A DNA stretch of 64,000 nucleotides from Plasmodium malariae. Its lineage: Eukaryota > Apicomplexa > Aconoidasida > Haemosporida > Plasmodiidae. Location: contig NC_041778.1 in NCBI RefSeq assembly GCF_900090045.1, positions 967,501 through 1,031,500 on the forward strand. Reading direction: 5' to 3'. The notes below the pieces were generated by a model, which was given only the letters and a program-made list of their open reading frames with translations, had not been told where the DNA came from and did no database searches. Shown one piece after another: positions 10,944 through 21,100 of the stretch (position 1 is the stretch's first letter; each line of letters begins with the position of its first letter). The position numbers and the translations under genes are program-made.

Positions 10944-13909
10944 AATAACTGTGAACCATCATTGTAGAAACGCCCAACTGTGAGTAATTCGTACACTGAA
11001 TAGAAGACAACGACAACGTAGGCATATATTATGACTGTCAAATGCCAATACCTGCCTTTGATTTTGGAAGAGTTAAGCTATGTCAGGGTTAGGGGGAAGA
11101 AAACAAGAAAAAATAAGAAAAAAAAAAAAAAAAGAAGGGCAGCCATTTGAGATGGATGCACAGAAATGTTAAGTTTCCCAAATGGCGTTGAAAAAAAATT
11201 TGTTCATTTTACTTCCTATACTTCGTTTGGCTTGTTTCATTTCATGTTTTCTTTTAAAAGGATATGTATTTTTGTAAAAGCATTAGGAGTAAGGAAAATT
11301 TATGTTTTCGTTTTAAATAGGAATCATCATGCCTAACATGGACTAAGTTGTTTTAGTTGTAAGTATAAACGAATTAATATATCATTAAATTTGTGCATCC
11401 GTCTGACACAATTTTAATTTATGTATACGTAGCTTAGTTGTTTGGTGTTCTCGTAGTTTCGCATTCATAGGAGCATTCCCACATATATTTATATGTTTGC
11501 ATATATATATATATGTTCATATGTTTGTATGTGTGTATAGATGTTCATATGTGTAATTCCACATTTTTATTTTCCCCTGTTGGCTATTTCTGTCATTAAT
11601 ACAAGCTCCATTTTAAGTGAACTCATTATTCTTAATTAAAGGTTTACATTTTCTTCTAAAAGAAAATTATTTTAGTTTGTAATCAAAATTACTTAATAAA
11701 ATTATCATTTGTATTATTATAGTAATCCAATATTTTTATCTTTAGGCGATACATAAAATATATTTTAACCGATTTTTAAATAAGCAAAAAAAATTTAGTG
11801 GCCTTGTACATGTGCTAATATACAAGACGCTGTTTGCATGTATTTCTATATGTACATAAGTTTTATATAATTAACCTTTCGCAGTTTATTTTGGTTACTC
11901 TTTTCTAAGGTATGTTTGTATGTATATATATATACATATATATATATGAATACGTTAGTGTAAAAATGCTTATATATATGTACAAACGTACTACGTGTAC
12001 CTACAACTGCGTAATAATGAAAATTTTACTCAGTTTCATGTTGGCAATTTTTTTCTTTTTTTTTGGCTTAACCGAAAAAAATATTGAACATTTTTCTCAT
12101 TTAATAATTAAAAAATAAAATTCACAGAAAATGTTCTTGTAATCTAATCTTATGTATGAATTATAAGTTACAAAAAATGAGATCATTGCTAAAATGATAC
12201 AAAAAGGTACGTATTTTTTTATATTATTTTCCTTTTTGTTTTTTTTTCTAGCTTGAACAATTTAATAAATGGGAACAAACAAATATGCTATTAAAAAATG
12301 TTTCATAAAAAACGATATTTTTTATTCTTGATTTTTTTTTTTTTGCAAAAAATTGATAATTTAATACTTAAAAACAAATATTATTATATTCTTCATCAGT
12401 TAAAAATGCTTATGGAATATAAAGTTGTTTTACCCTTTCCTGTCTATTATGTTATATTTTTTTAAACCCGGCAAAAAGTAAGCTAAGCAAGCTCAGCAAA
12501 ATGTATGAATAGGTAACGAGATGAATAACTGAGCATATATCAATGTATTAACCCTCCCTACTATATATAGAAATTAGCTTTTTTTTTCTTCTTTTTCTAT
12601 TTTTTAAGATTTTTATTTTTTTGTTCACAATTCAAAATTGTGACAAAAGGAAGGTTGTCAAGGGTAAGAAACAAAATTAATTTCGTTTATGTTAATATAT
12701 ACCAATTTTTTTGAGGTAATTTTAATTTATACTAAATTTTAGGTAAACATAATGTATTTATGTATGTTGGTAATGTATGCACTTACGTACTAACTGTTTG
12801 TTTATAATAAATAGTATATGTTAGCAGTGGTCGCCATAGCTCTTTTATTCTCATTTTCCAGTTTTTTCATTATGCATATAAATAAAATGTATGTAATTAT
12901 TTACTATACACACATTTGGTCATTCTACTTTTTTTTGAAGCATTTTTAAAAGAGTTTTAAAAAAAAAAAAAAATAGCAAAAGTTTTGAAAATAATAAACT
13001 TCAATGAACATAGGAAAAATTCGCAACTTATATTTTTTGCTCCCTCAGTTGTTTATTCAGTTGTTTATTCGTTTGTTTATTCGTTTGTTTATTCGTTTGT
13101 TTATTCATTCGTATATTTATTCGCTTATTCATTCGTATATTTATTCGCTTATTCATTCGTATATTTATTCGCTTATTCATTCGTATATTTATTCGCTTAT
13201 TCATTCGTATATTTATTCGCTTATTCATTCGTATATTTATTCGCTTATTCATTCGTATATTTATTCGCTTATTCATTCGTATATTTATTCGCTTATTCAT
13301 TCGTATATTTATTCGCTTATTCATTCGTATATTTATTCGCTTATTCATTCGCCTATTTATTTGCTTATTTATTCGCCTATTCATTTATTTATTTATTCAA
13401 TTACTTTATTTATTTACTGTTTTTAAATATTTTATTATTATTTTTTTTTTTTTTGTGTTTACATTAATTCTTTTTGCGAGTAACTAGGAAAAGATAATTT
13501 TTTTTTTTTTTTTCGTGTAAAAGGTTAAGTAATACATGTTACACATGTAATTTTCCACTCTTTTTATTTTCCGTTTTCTATATATTATTTACTTCCATTT
13601 TACGGCATTTTCACATTTTCTTTTTTTTTTTTTTTCTTCATAATTTTTCACATACGTAAGTGATAACTATTTTATTTTCCACGTGTTATATTATATAATT
13701 AATAAATGCATTGGCACGAATTAATTTCTCAATTTATTTTTAAGTTTTCTGTTTTTTTTTTTTTTTTATTTTTTTTTTTTTCTCAATTGTGTAAGTTTTT
13801 CCCCTTTTAGTAAAGCCCTATTTCTGTCACGTTAAATGAAATTTCTTTATGTACATCTATATATATGCCTACTGATATCTTATATGCATATATATGTACG
13901 CATTTATAC

Positions 13910-13958
<49 letters not shown>

Positions 13959-14588
13959 CTCGTAAATACACATGCACTATATATAGAGGAAGATTTTCTA
14001 ACAATGTTTCCCTATTCAGTAATTGTCCTTTTATGAGAGAATAATTAACTTATTGAAAAAAAAAGAACTTCATTATTTTCCTCTTTGTTTTTTTGTTTGT
14101 CATGAAACAGTAATAGTTATCATTAAAATTGTTTAAATTAAAAAAATATTATCTCCGTGAATTTGCGTATCATTTTATTGTTGCAATTAATTAAAAAGAT
14201 AAATTAAGTTGTCCCTGTCTCTACTACTGTTGTAGTTGCTGCTGTTACTCTAAGTACTGCTCTTTTACGCAGTTATTTTATTATTTTACTATTTATTTAT
14301 TTTATTATTTTATTATTTATTTATTTTATTATTATTATTTTTTTAAATGCTCCTAATAATTTCGTGAAGTTGCGCGATTAAAGGGAAAAAGTTTCAGCGA
14401 ATGCTCTGTTTGATGCTGTACATATATATATGTATAGGGTACATATTCTTGTGTGCGATTAGACCCAATATATATGTAGGAATCCTTAAATAGTGAATAG
14501 GCTCTGAGAGTAAACCTGAGGACAGTGTTAAGTATTAGCTGACAGGTATCATAGTAGCAGGAAGAGGAAAGCGAATAATTAAATACAA
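10944..14588. other. Intergenic region, about 3.6 kb
   Basis: Long AT-rich spacer between kinase and ROPE-like genes. It holds poly(A/T) runs, a 24-bp minisatellite at 13040-13400, a (TA)n tract at about 13909-13951 and ATTT-type repeats near 14275-14345. Open frames inside the minisatellite are a by-product of its stop-free unit. The last ~200 bp before 14589 are less AT-rich, consistent with a 5' leader. I see no supported gene. Confidence 0.65.
13040..13400. repeat. 24-bp minisatellite with 12-bp sub-structure
   Basis: From about 13107 to 13346 there are ten near-perfect 24-bp units, each built from related halves (ATTCGTATATTT and ATTCGCTTATTC). A simpler 12-bp version (GTTTATTCGTTT-like) precedes the array and degenerate units follow it to about 13400. 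Because the unit is a multiple of three and lacks stops, two plus-strand frames and one minus-strand frame stay open across it. Confidence 0.95.
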
Positions 14589-17500
14589 ATGGTTTTTAAA
14601 TTTAAAAAAAAAAAGAAAGAAAAAAGCTCAGACGTATTAAGTAAACACTTATTTAACGACAATGGACATTTTGAAGAGAATGAAAAGAAAGAGAAGAGAC
14701 ATTCTTGGTATAAGAAGATTATAGATAACACTGTAAGTAAAAACAAAAATGAAGAAAAGGAGACGGAAAACAGATATGAAAATGAGAAGGATAGTGAGAA
14801 GGAAAATGGGAAGGAAAATTCAGAAGAAAAACAAATGAATAAGCATTACGAATTAGAAGAACAACTAAAAGAGACACTAAAATCAATCACATCATTATCA
14901 ACAAAAATAGTTTATTACGAAACAAAAATTGAAGAATTGGAAAAAGAATTAAAGGTCGAAAAGGATAAACACATGGACAATGTATATGAAAAACAATTAA
15001 AAGAAAAAGAAGAATTTGTTAAGCAAAAAATAGGTCTGTTAAACGAAAAGGAAACTCTACTAAATGAAAAAGAATTAGATATTAATTTGAGAGAAAAAAA
15101 AATAACAGATAGAGAAATTTTTATTTCTCTAAAGGAAGAAAAAATAAATGGTATAGAAATTCAGTATGTGGAAAAAAATAAAGAAAAGGAAAAATTGCAT
15201 TTTGAAATTGCTGATATAAAAATATCTTTAGATAAGTTAAAATTTGAAGTTAAGGATAAAAAGGAAAGTTTAGAAAACATTAGTAATAAGGTTATATTAA
15301 AAGAAAATACGTTAAGAGAATTAAAAGAATTTATAAAAGAAAAAAGCGAAATGATTGATTCGCTTAATGAAAAGATTAATGAAAAAGAAAAAAAATGTGA
15401 ACAACTGGGAATAGACATAGAAGAGAAGAGAAAATTAGTAGAACTATTAGATAATAAAGCTAATGAGAAAGAAAAATATTTTGAAGAAAAGGTAAAAGGA
15501 TTAGAAAAAGAGCAAAATTCACTTTACGCAAAATTAAATTTAATTCATGAACGAGAAAAGGAAGTGGAAAAGAGAGAGAATGATTTCCTTCATATGGAAG
15601 ATGAGCTGAACTCTCTTCGAGATAGCTTTTCAAAAAATACTTGTCAGCTAAGGATATATAAAATGGAGATATCAGATTTAAGCAACACACTGATAGAAAA
15701 GGAAAGAGAAATTTTAGACATAAAAAACACGTACGACGATGAAATTAACGCGTTGAAGGTGCAAATAAAAAGGGGAGGAATCAAAGAACGGAGAGAGGAA
15801 AAAAGCGACGAACGACGCGAGAACAAAGACAGAAACAAAATCTTATGTTTCAGTAACGGGCGAAATAGCGAAATAAGTGGAGAGGACAACACATCGGTGG
15901 CTTCAAATGATGAAAACACAAATGAAGGAAAAAATTTAGTCCATTTGTTAGAGGAAAAAGAAAGAGAAATACAAAACTTAAAGGATAAGTATCAAAAAGA
16001 GCTAGAAAATATAAATAAGGAACTAAATGAAAAGAAGAGAGAATATATAGAGTTAAAAAATACTTATATCAATGAATTAAACAATTTGAACGATGAAATT
16101 GAAGAGAGTAGCATTAAGCTAAGCGAATTAAAGAGTATTCATGAGAGTGAAATTACAAAGTTACAAAATGAAGTAAAAACGTTAAATCAGGAAAAACATA
16201 TCTTAAATAATGAAAAACAAGTATTAAGCAACGAAATAAATAAATTAAATGAGGAGAAGAATTCACTGAATACAGAAAAGGATATACTAGACAACAAAAT
16301 AGATTCGTTAAATAACGAAATAAACACATTAAATAAGGAGAAAATTTTATTAAGTAATGAAATTGGCAACTTAAACAATATGATAAGTGAATTAAAGAAT
16401 GAAATTAGTATAACTGACAATGAGATAAACGAATTAAAAGATGAGATAAATACATTAAATAATGAGGTGAAAGGGAAAGAAAAGCTTCTTTTAGAAATGG
16501 AAAATAATTATAAAAACGAAATATATATTTTAAAAGAAAAATTGAAGGACAAGAATGATAACAACTTAGATTTAGGCAACGAATTACATAATTTAAGGAA
16601 TGTACTAAATGAGAAAGAAAAGGAGTATGGTCAAATGAAAGAAGAGTACAGCATAAAAGTTAAGGAGTTTAATGATGAACTACTGATGAAGGAAAAAAAC
16701 TATAAAGAAGAATTAAATGATATACGTATAAAATCTCATGAAAAAGAGAGAATATTAATTTTACAAAATGACCAACTAAAAGAAGCAAAATTAAGAAGTG
16801 AAGAAAAATACTTAAAATTATACGATGAAAAAGTGCATCTGGTTAGAAATATATGTGCCAATTTTCATATTTCTAATTATGATGAAATAAAAAGTGAGGA
16901 TCTTGTGAAAAATGTGGAGGAGTACCTACATAAACAGTATGAAATGATAAACGATTTGAAAAACGGCTCTAGTAGGGGTGTTCGTGGGGGGGAGAGAGGA
17001 TATGCAGACGCGGTAAGTGAAGAAGCATGTTCTGGGATTGGAGATATTCGTAGGTTGTTTGAGGAGCACGAATGTGAAGAAGAAGGTGAGCAGCAAAATG
17101 AACAGGAAAAGAGTAAATCCAGTGAGAAAGTGATGTGCGACTTAATAAGAGACATGCACAACTTGAGTGAAAGACACGAAGAAGAGATAACAAAAATGAA
17201 GGGCTTTTTATTTTTGAAAGAAAAAGAAATAGAAGACGCTAAAAAGAAAATTGAAGAACTGAAAAATGAGATAAATCATTTAAATAGTTTTAACCGTATA
17301 AACAATTTAAATAGTGCTACATCACTTCACAGGGGAAATGATGTGGAAATGAAATTAAAGATGTACTTAGAAGAAATTAATCACTTGAATTTGACTATAA
17401 GCAACCTTAAAAAGGTGAATAATGAAGAGCAGTTGAAAAAGGAAAAAGAAATAATGAGATTGATTAGTGAGCTATCGAAATACAGGCATCTTGAAGATAC

Positions 17501-20222
17501 AAAAAGAACATCATCTGATGATGAAGGTAGTAAAAATGATTTTAATAAAATATATCTTAAGAACGAATCTGAAAATGAATATATTTCTGAGTCTGATGTA
17601 GAAGGAGGAAAAAATTTAAAATATTTTTTATATTCACAAATTTATAAGGTAAGAGGGAAAAAAAGGCAAACATTGAAAAAGGAAAAGGACATACAAGTAA
17701 ATTTGGCACTTCACGATATGACTAATGATGAAAATGAGTTACATAAAAATTGTAGGTATGAAATTGAAAAACAAAAGAAAGAATTAGGACAGAATGGAAA
17801 GGTTATTGAAGATCTAAAAAGTAAAATATGCGCTCTAACGAATGAAGTGATGGATCTGAAAAATGCTAAAAATGAATTAAACGAAAAATATACCAGTTTG
17901 GTGCCAGCTGCAGAGGAAGTGGAAAAACTAAAAGGAGAGTCAGAAAAAATGAATGAACAGATATGGAAGTTAAGTGAGGAAGCGGAGAAATTGAAAGAAG
18001 AGGCGGGGAAATGGGAAGAAGTAGCCGCGAAATGGGAAGAGGAAACTGAAAAATCGAGGGAGGAGGCAACAAAGCTAATGGAAGAAAATGTAAAGCTGAA
18101 AAATTGTGCGGATGAACTGAATAGGGAATTCTATACGAAGGAAAAGAATTATATGTCTAAATTAAATGAAAATATCGGCATAATAGAAAACTTAAAGGAT
18201 GCAATTCATGTGAATGAAGATGAGTTAAAGAATGCAGAAAATGAGAAAAATAATTACATTAATGAAATAAACAAGTTAAAAAATGAGTATGAGGCATTAA
18301 AATTAAATCATGATTTATTAAACAAAAATTATACTTCATTAAATGAGATGTATAAGAATTTAAAACAAACAAGTTGTCATATAAATGATTCCTTTTGTTG
18401 TGAAGAAGGAAAATTTTCTGAGGATAATGATAATGATGAAGTGAATATGAGCAAGGAGTATACGTCCATCGATGGTAATGAGACAAAGAAATTGGAGAAA
18501 ACAGATGAACAGCATTCAAACGAGGAAGAAAAAGTTAGCAAATGCGCAGTTACTAGTGAAATAGGAAAGTCTGATATAGGAAAAGGTAGGAGTGATAATA
18601 ACTCAGATTTGATAGGAAAATATCAAAAAGAAGTAGAATATTTGAAGGAAGAAATAAATAGAATAAGTCTATTATATAGCAACGAACTAAATGAAAAAAA
18701 CAGTTATGATATAAAAATAAAAGATTTGACTAACCAGTTAAAGGAGCTCGAAGTGAAGGAAAAGGAAAATGATGAGAAGGTAATTTTTCTAACTAATTTG
18801 AATGATGAAATGAATAGTAAAATGAATGCTAAAATGAATGCTAAAATGAATGCTAAAATGAATGCTAAAATGAATGCTAAAATGAGTAGAAAGAATAAAA
18901 AACCTAAATTGAGAAAATTCTTATCTAGGGAAAAAAAGGATTCTTCTTCAAATTTACATAAAAATTTGGAGAATAAAGAATTAAGTGAAGTCTGTTGTTC
19001 AGGTAATGAGGGAATTATAAATGAACAGGATGTACACAATGAAGTAAATGTTAACAAATATTACACATTATCTTCAGAGATGAACGAATACAACTATTTC
19101 GTAGAGAATGTTAACAAATTAGAAGATAATAATTTTCGTTTAATGAAAATAATTCATGAAAGTAATAACAGATATAGTGATAGAGTGATCGGATCTTATT
19201 TTTATTCCAACAATGTAGAAGATTTGTTTAAAATAAATAATAATACAAATATCGATATAGAAAACCCAGATGGAAATACTGTTATAGTTCTTTGTGTAAT
19301 TTTAAATGAAATATTAAATGTTTTATTTTTAAATGATCAGTTTGTAAATTCTTTTGAAAAAATAAATAAAAATGTTTGGAAGCATATGTTCATACCTGAA
19401 GAAATTAAATTGTTAGTTTTAAGATATTTTTTTTTCTTAAATAAACTAAGAGATTATGTAAAAAATTTAAATGATCAATTTAACAGCGAAAGGTATGACG
19501 ATTCGTGGTTTTTGTTTCAAAATTATTTCGAGACGTCCAGTAACATAAAGAGAGAGCTGGTTTATTTTGTTCTCGAAAAAAAGGAAATGGAAATAGTAGA
19601 AAATGGTGAAAATGGCGAGAATGACAAAAACTGTAATAGTATTAGCCAAAATAATAGTAACATTTGTAGCAGCACAAGGGGGAAAATTTCCGAAATTTTG
19701 AATTTTTCCAAAGAAGAAATTAGGCTAAAAACAATAGCGCAGTTGAGAAGAGATTTAAATTTTGAAAAAAAATCAAAACATATATTAAATCATGATTTCC
19801 AAGTGCTACTATATAAGTATCAAGAATGTGTAAGAAAATTAAAAAGAGTTAAAAACGTGATAAGACAGTTAAATTTAAATGATGTACCGTGTGGAAGTTA
19901 TGCCTTAAATAGCGAAATAGACGAATACTCAGAACAGAGTGATGGAAAGTTTTTCAACGTACCAAGGTCAAGGGGTGATGTGGATGTTGGGGTTGATGCT
20001 GAAAAAAATTATAAGGAATATGTTTTGTTAGATAATAATAATAACCCAGAACAGGAGAGCAGAGGAAATGGTACAGTTAATAGCACATGCACGTTTATGG
20101 AGAAACAAAGTTTAAAGAAAAATAATGATGTTACGGGTAAACGTGAAATAATGGGAAGGCGTGAAATAATGGGAAGGCGTGAAATAATGGGAAGGCGTGA
20201 AATAATGGAAGGCGTGAAATAA
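14589..20222 (+). CDS. ROPE: Repetitive organellar protein (ROPE)-like giant coiled-coil protein, frame broken near the 3' end
   Basis: A 1877-residue, single-exon protein that is almost entirely Lys/Glu/Asn/Leu-rich coiled coil, with heptad-like LNxE.I..LN.E arrays strongest at residues ~85-350 and ~440-720. Other features are a WEE-type helical stretch near residue 1140, five 12-bp units encoding NAKM at 18819-18878, and a better-conserved, less repetitive region at about residues 1490-1780 containing aromatic-rich ICYFF-like segments (for example near 19261-19460). No signal peptide or membrane segment is seen. ROPE was described as a large coiled-coil merozoite protein; I infer identity from character, size and its place next to the kinase, not from alignment. 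The frame ends at TAA 20220-20222 inside an 18-bp GRREIM repeat, and a likely C-terminus continues in another frame to 20517. The expected full product would be about 1970 residues, close to the ROPE size I remember. Confidence 0.82.
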   Translation: MVFKFKKKKKEKSSDVLSKHLFNDNGHFEENEKKEKRHSWYKKIIDNTVSKNKNEEKETENRYENEKDSEKENGKENSEEKQMNKHYELEEQLKETLKSITSLSTKIVYYETKIEELEKELKVEKDKHMDNVYEKQLKEKEEFVKQKIGLLNEKETLLNEKELDINLREKKITDREIFISLKEEKINGIEIQYVEKNKEKEKLHFEIADIKISLDKLKFEVKDKKESLENISNKVILKENTLRELKEFIKEKSEMIDSLNEKINEKEKKCEQLGIDIEEKRKLVELLDNKANEKEKYFEEKVKGLEKEQNSLYAKLNLIHEREKEVEKRENDFLHMEDELNSLRDSFSKNTCQLRIYKMEISDLSNTLIEKEREILDIKNTYDDEINALKVQIKRGGIKERREEKSDERRENKDRNKILCFSNGRNSEISGEDNTSVASNDENTNEGKNLVHLLEEKEREIQNLKDKYQKELENINKELNEKKREYIELKNTYINELNNLNDEIEESSIKLSELKSIHESEITKLQNEVKTLNQEKHILNNEKQVLSNEINKLNEEKNSLNTEKDILDNKIDSLNNEINTLNKEKILLSNEIGNLNNMISELKNEISITDNEINELKDEINTLNNEVKGKEKLLLEMENNYKNEIYILKEKLKDKNDNNLDLGNELHNLRNVLNEKEKEYGQMKEEYSIKVKEFNDELLMKEKNYKEELNDIRIKSHEKERILILQNDQLKEAKLRSEEKYLKLYDEKVHLVRNICANFHISNYDEIKSEDLVKNVEEYLHKQYEMINDLKNGSSRGVRGGERGYADAVSEEACSGIGDIRRLFEEHECEEEGEQQNEQEKSKSSEKVMCDLIRDMHNLSERHEEEITKMKGFLFLKEKEIEDAKKKIEELKNEINHLNSFNRINNLNSATSLHRGNDVEMKLKMYLEEINHLNLTISNLKKVNNEEQLKKEKEIMRLISELSKYRHLEDTKRTSSDDEGSKNDFNKIYLKNESENEYISESDVEGGKNLKYFLYSQIYKVRGKKRQTLKKEKDIQVNLALHDMTNDENELHKNCRYEIEKQKKELGQNGKVIEDLKSKICALTNEVMDLKNAKNELNEKYTSLVPAAEEVEKLKGESEKMNEQIWKLSEEAEKLKEEAGKWEEVAAKWEEETEKSREEATKLMEENVKLKNCADELNREFYTKEKNYMSKLNENIGIIENLKDAIHVNEDELKNAENEKNNYINEINKLKNEYEALKLNHDLLNKNYTSLNEMYKNLKQTSCHINDSFCCEEGKFSEDNDNDEVNMSKEYTSIDGNETKKLEKTDEQHSNEEEKVSKCAVTSEIGKSDIGKGRSDNNSDLIGKYQKEVEYLKEEINRISLLYSNELNEKNSYDIKIKDLTNQLKELEVKEKENDEKVIFLTNLNDEMNSKMNAKMNAKMNAKMNAKMNAKMSRKNKKPKLRKFLSREKKDSSSNLHKNLENKELSEVCCSGNEGIINEQDVHNEVNVNKYYTLSSEMNEYNYFVENVNKLEDNNFRLMKIIHESNNRYSDRVIGSYFYSNNVEDLFKINNNTNIDIENPDGNTVIVLCVILNEILNVLFLNDQFVNSFEKINKNVWKHMFIPEEIKLLVLRYFFFLNKLRDYVKNLNDQFNSERYDDSWFLFQNYFETSSNIKRELVYFVLEKKEMEIVENGENGENDKNCNSISQNNSNICSSTRGKISEILNFSKEEIRLKTIAQLRRDLNFEKKSKHILNHDFQVLLYKYQECVRKLKRVKNVIRQLNLNDVPCGSYALNSEIDEYSEQSDGKFFNVPRSRGDVDVGVDAEKNYKEYVLLDNNNNPEQESRGNGTVNSTCTFMEKQSLKKNNDVTGKREIMGRREIMGRREIMGRREIMEGVK
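18819..18890 (+). repeat. Coding 12-bp repeat (NAKM units)
   Basis: Five identical tandem AAAATGAATGCT units followed by one diverged unit (AAAATGAGTAGA), in frame in the ROPE-like gene. Identity of the units indicates recent expansion. Confidence 0.95.
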
Positions 20223-20332
20223 TGGAAGGCGTGAAATAATGGAAAGGCGTGAAATAATGGGAAGACGTGAAATAATGGGAAGGCGTGAAATAATGGGAAG
20301 GCGTGAAATAATGGGAAGGCGTGAAATAATGA
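20136..20332 (+). repeat. 18-bp repeat (GRREIM units) carrying two 17-bp frame-breaking units
   Basis: About eleven tandem units of GGAAGGCGTGAAATAATG encode Gly-Arg-Arg-Glu-Ile-Met. Two neighbouring units, starting near 20207 and 20224, have GAAGG where the others have GGAAGG, so each is 17 bp. The loss of one G in each shifts the frame by two in total and ends the upstream ORF at 20222. The units on both sides are read in the same GRREIM register. Confidence 0.93.
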
Positions 20333-20517
20333 GAGGGAGAGAAACTACTGATAAAAGTAAAGCTCTTGATCAAAATAACCCCATAGGTTTAATAAATTTA
20401 AGGAAATTTCCTCAGATAAATCAAACTAATGATACGAAAAAAATCAAAAATATTTTTAACGAAATTGTTGGAGGAAGAACGAGCGTCGGTTTTGTTCACA
20501 AAAACGCGTTTTACTAA
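20239..20517 (+). other. Probable C-terminal continuation of the ROPE-like gene, out of frame
   Basis: After the broken repeat, GRREIM units resume in the frame of this segment and run into unique sequence (RGRETTDKSKALDQN ... NEIVGGRTSVGFVHKNAFY), ending at TAA 20515-20517. The unique 60-residue tail is not low complexity and looks like a normal protein end. I interpret it as the true C-terminus of the ROPE-like protein, separated by two one-base deletions or by sequence error. It could instead be untranslated relic sequence if the deletions are real. Confidence 0.7.
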
Positions 20518-21045
20518 TTTGCTGAAAGGAGAAAGAATTTGCGAATAGTGTTGTTTCTTCTTAGGTATGCGTGAGAATATATATATATATATGTACGCTG
20601 GTGTATATGCTGTGTGTTTAATCGCGCATATAAATCACTTGTACGTATTTTTTTCGCCGAAATATTTATCGTACAAATAAATTTGTTCATCGTTATTCAA
20701 GAATACATGTGGCAGATTTTCTTTAAATACTTTTTTATTTTCTCGTGTGAGTTATATATATATATATATATAAACGTGCATACTTATGTACACATGCCCG
20801 CGATATAAGTATATCACTATGAAATAAAATTGTTATTCATAAATTACTACAAGCGGAAGCATTTTTATTTGCACATAAAATGGAAATGTGTTGTAGGCAC
20901 ATATATATTATGAAATTTTTTTTAAAAAATTATCCACATTTTTTTTGTAAAATAATACATCTTTAACATTTTTTATGAAGCCTGAAATGAAAAATAATAA
21001 AAAAACAAAAAACAAAAAAAAAATATATGTCTCAATTGTGTGCAC

Positions 21046-21100
<55 letters not shown>

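Noticed and set aside
12985..13467. Long overlapping ORFs of YSFVYLFA, IHSYIYSL and RMNKRINI type
   Set aside because: They are translations of a 24-bp minisatellite without stop codons, open in three frames on both strands, with no unique protein sequence attached.
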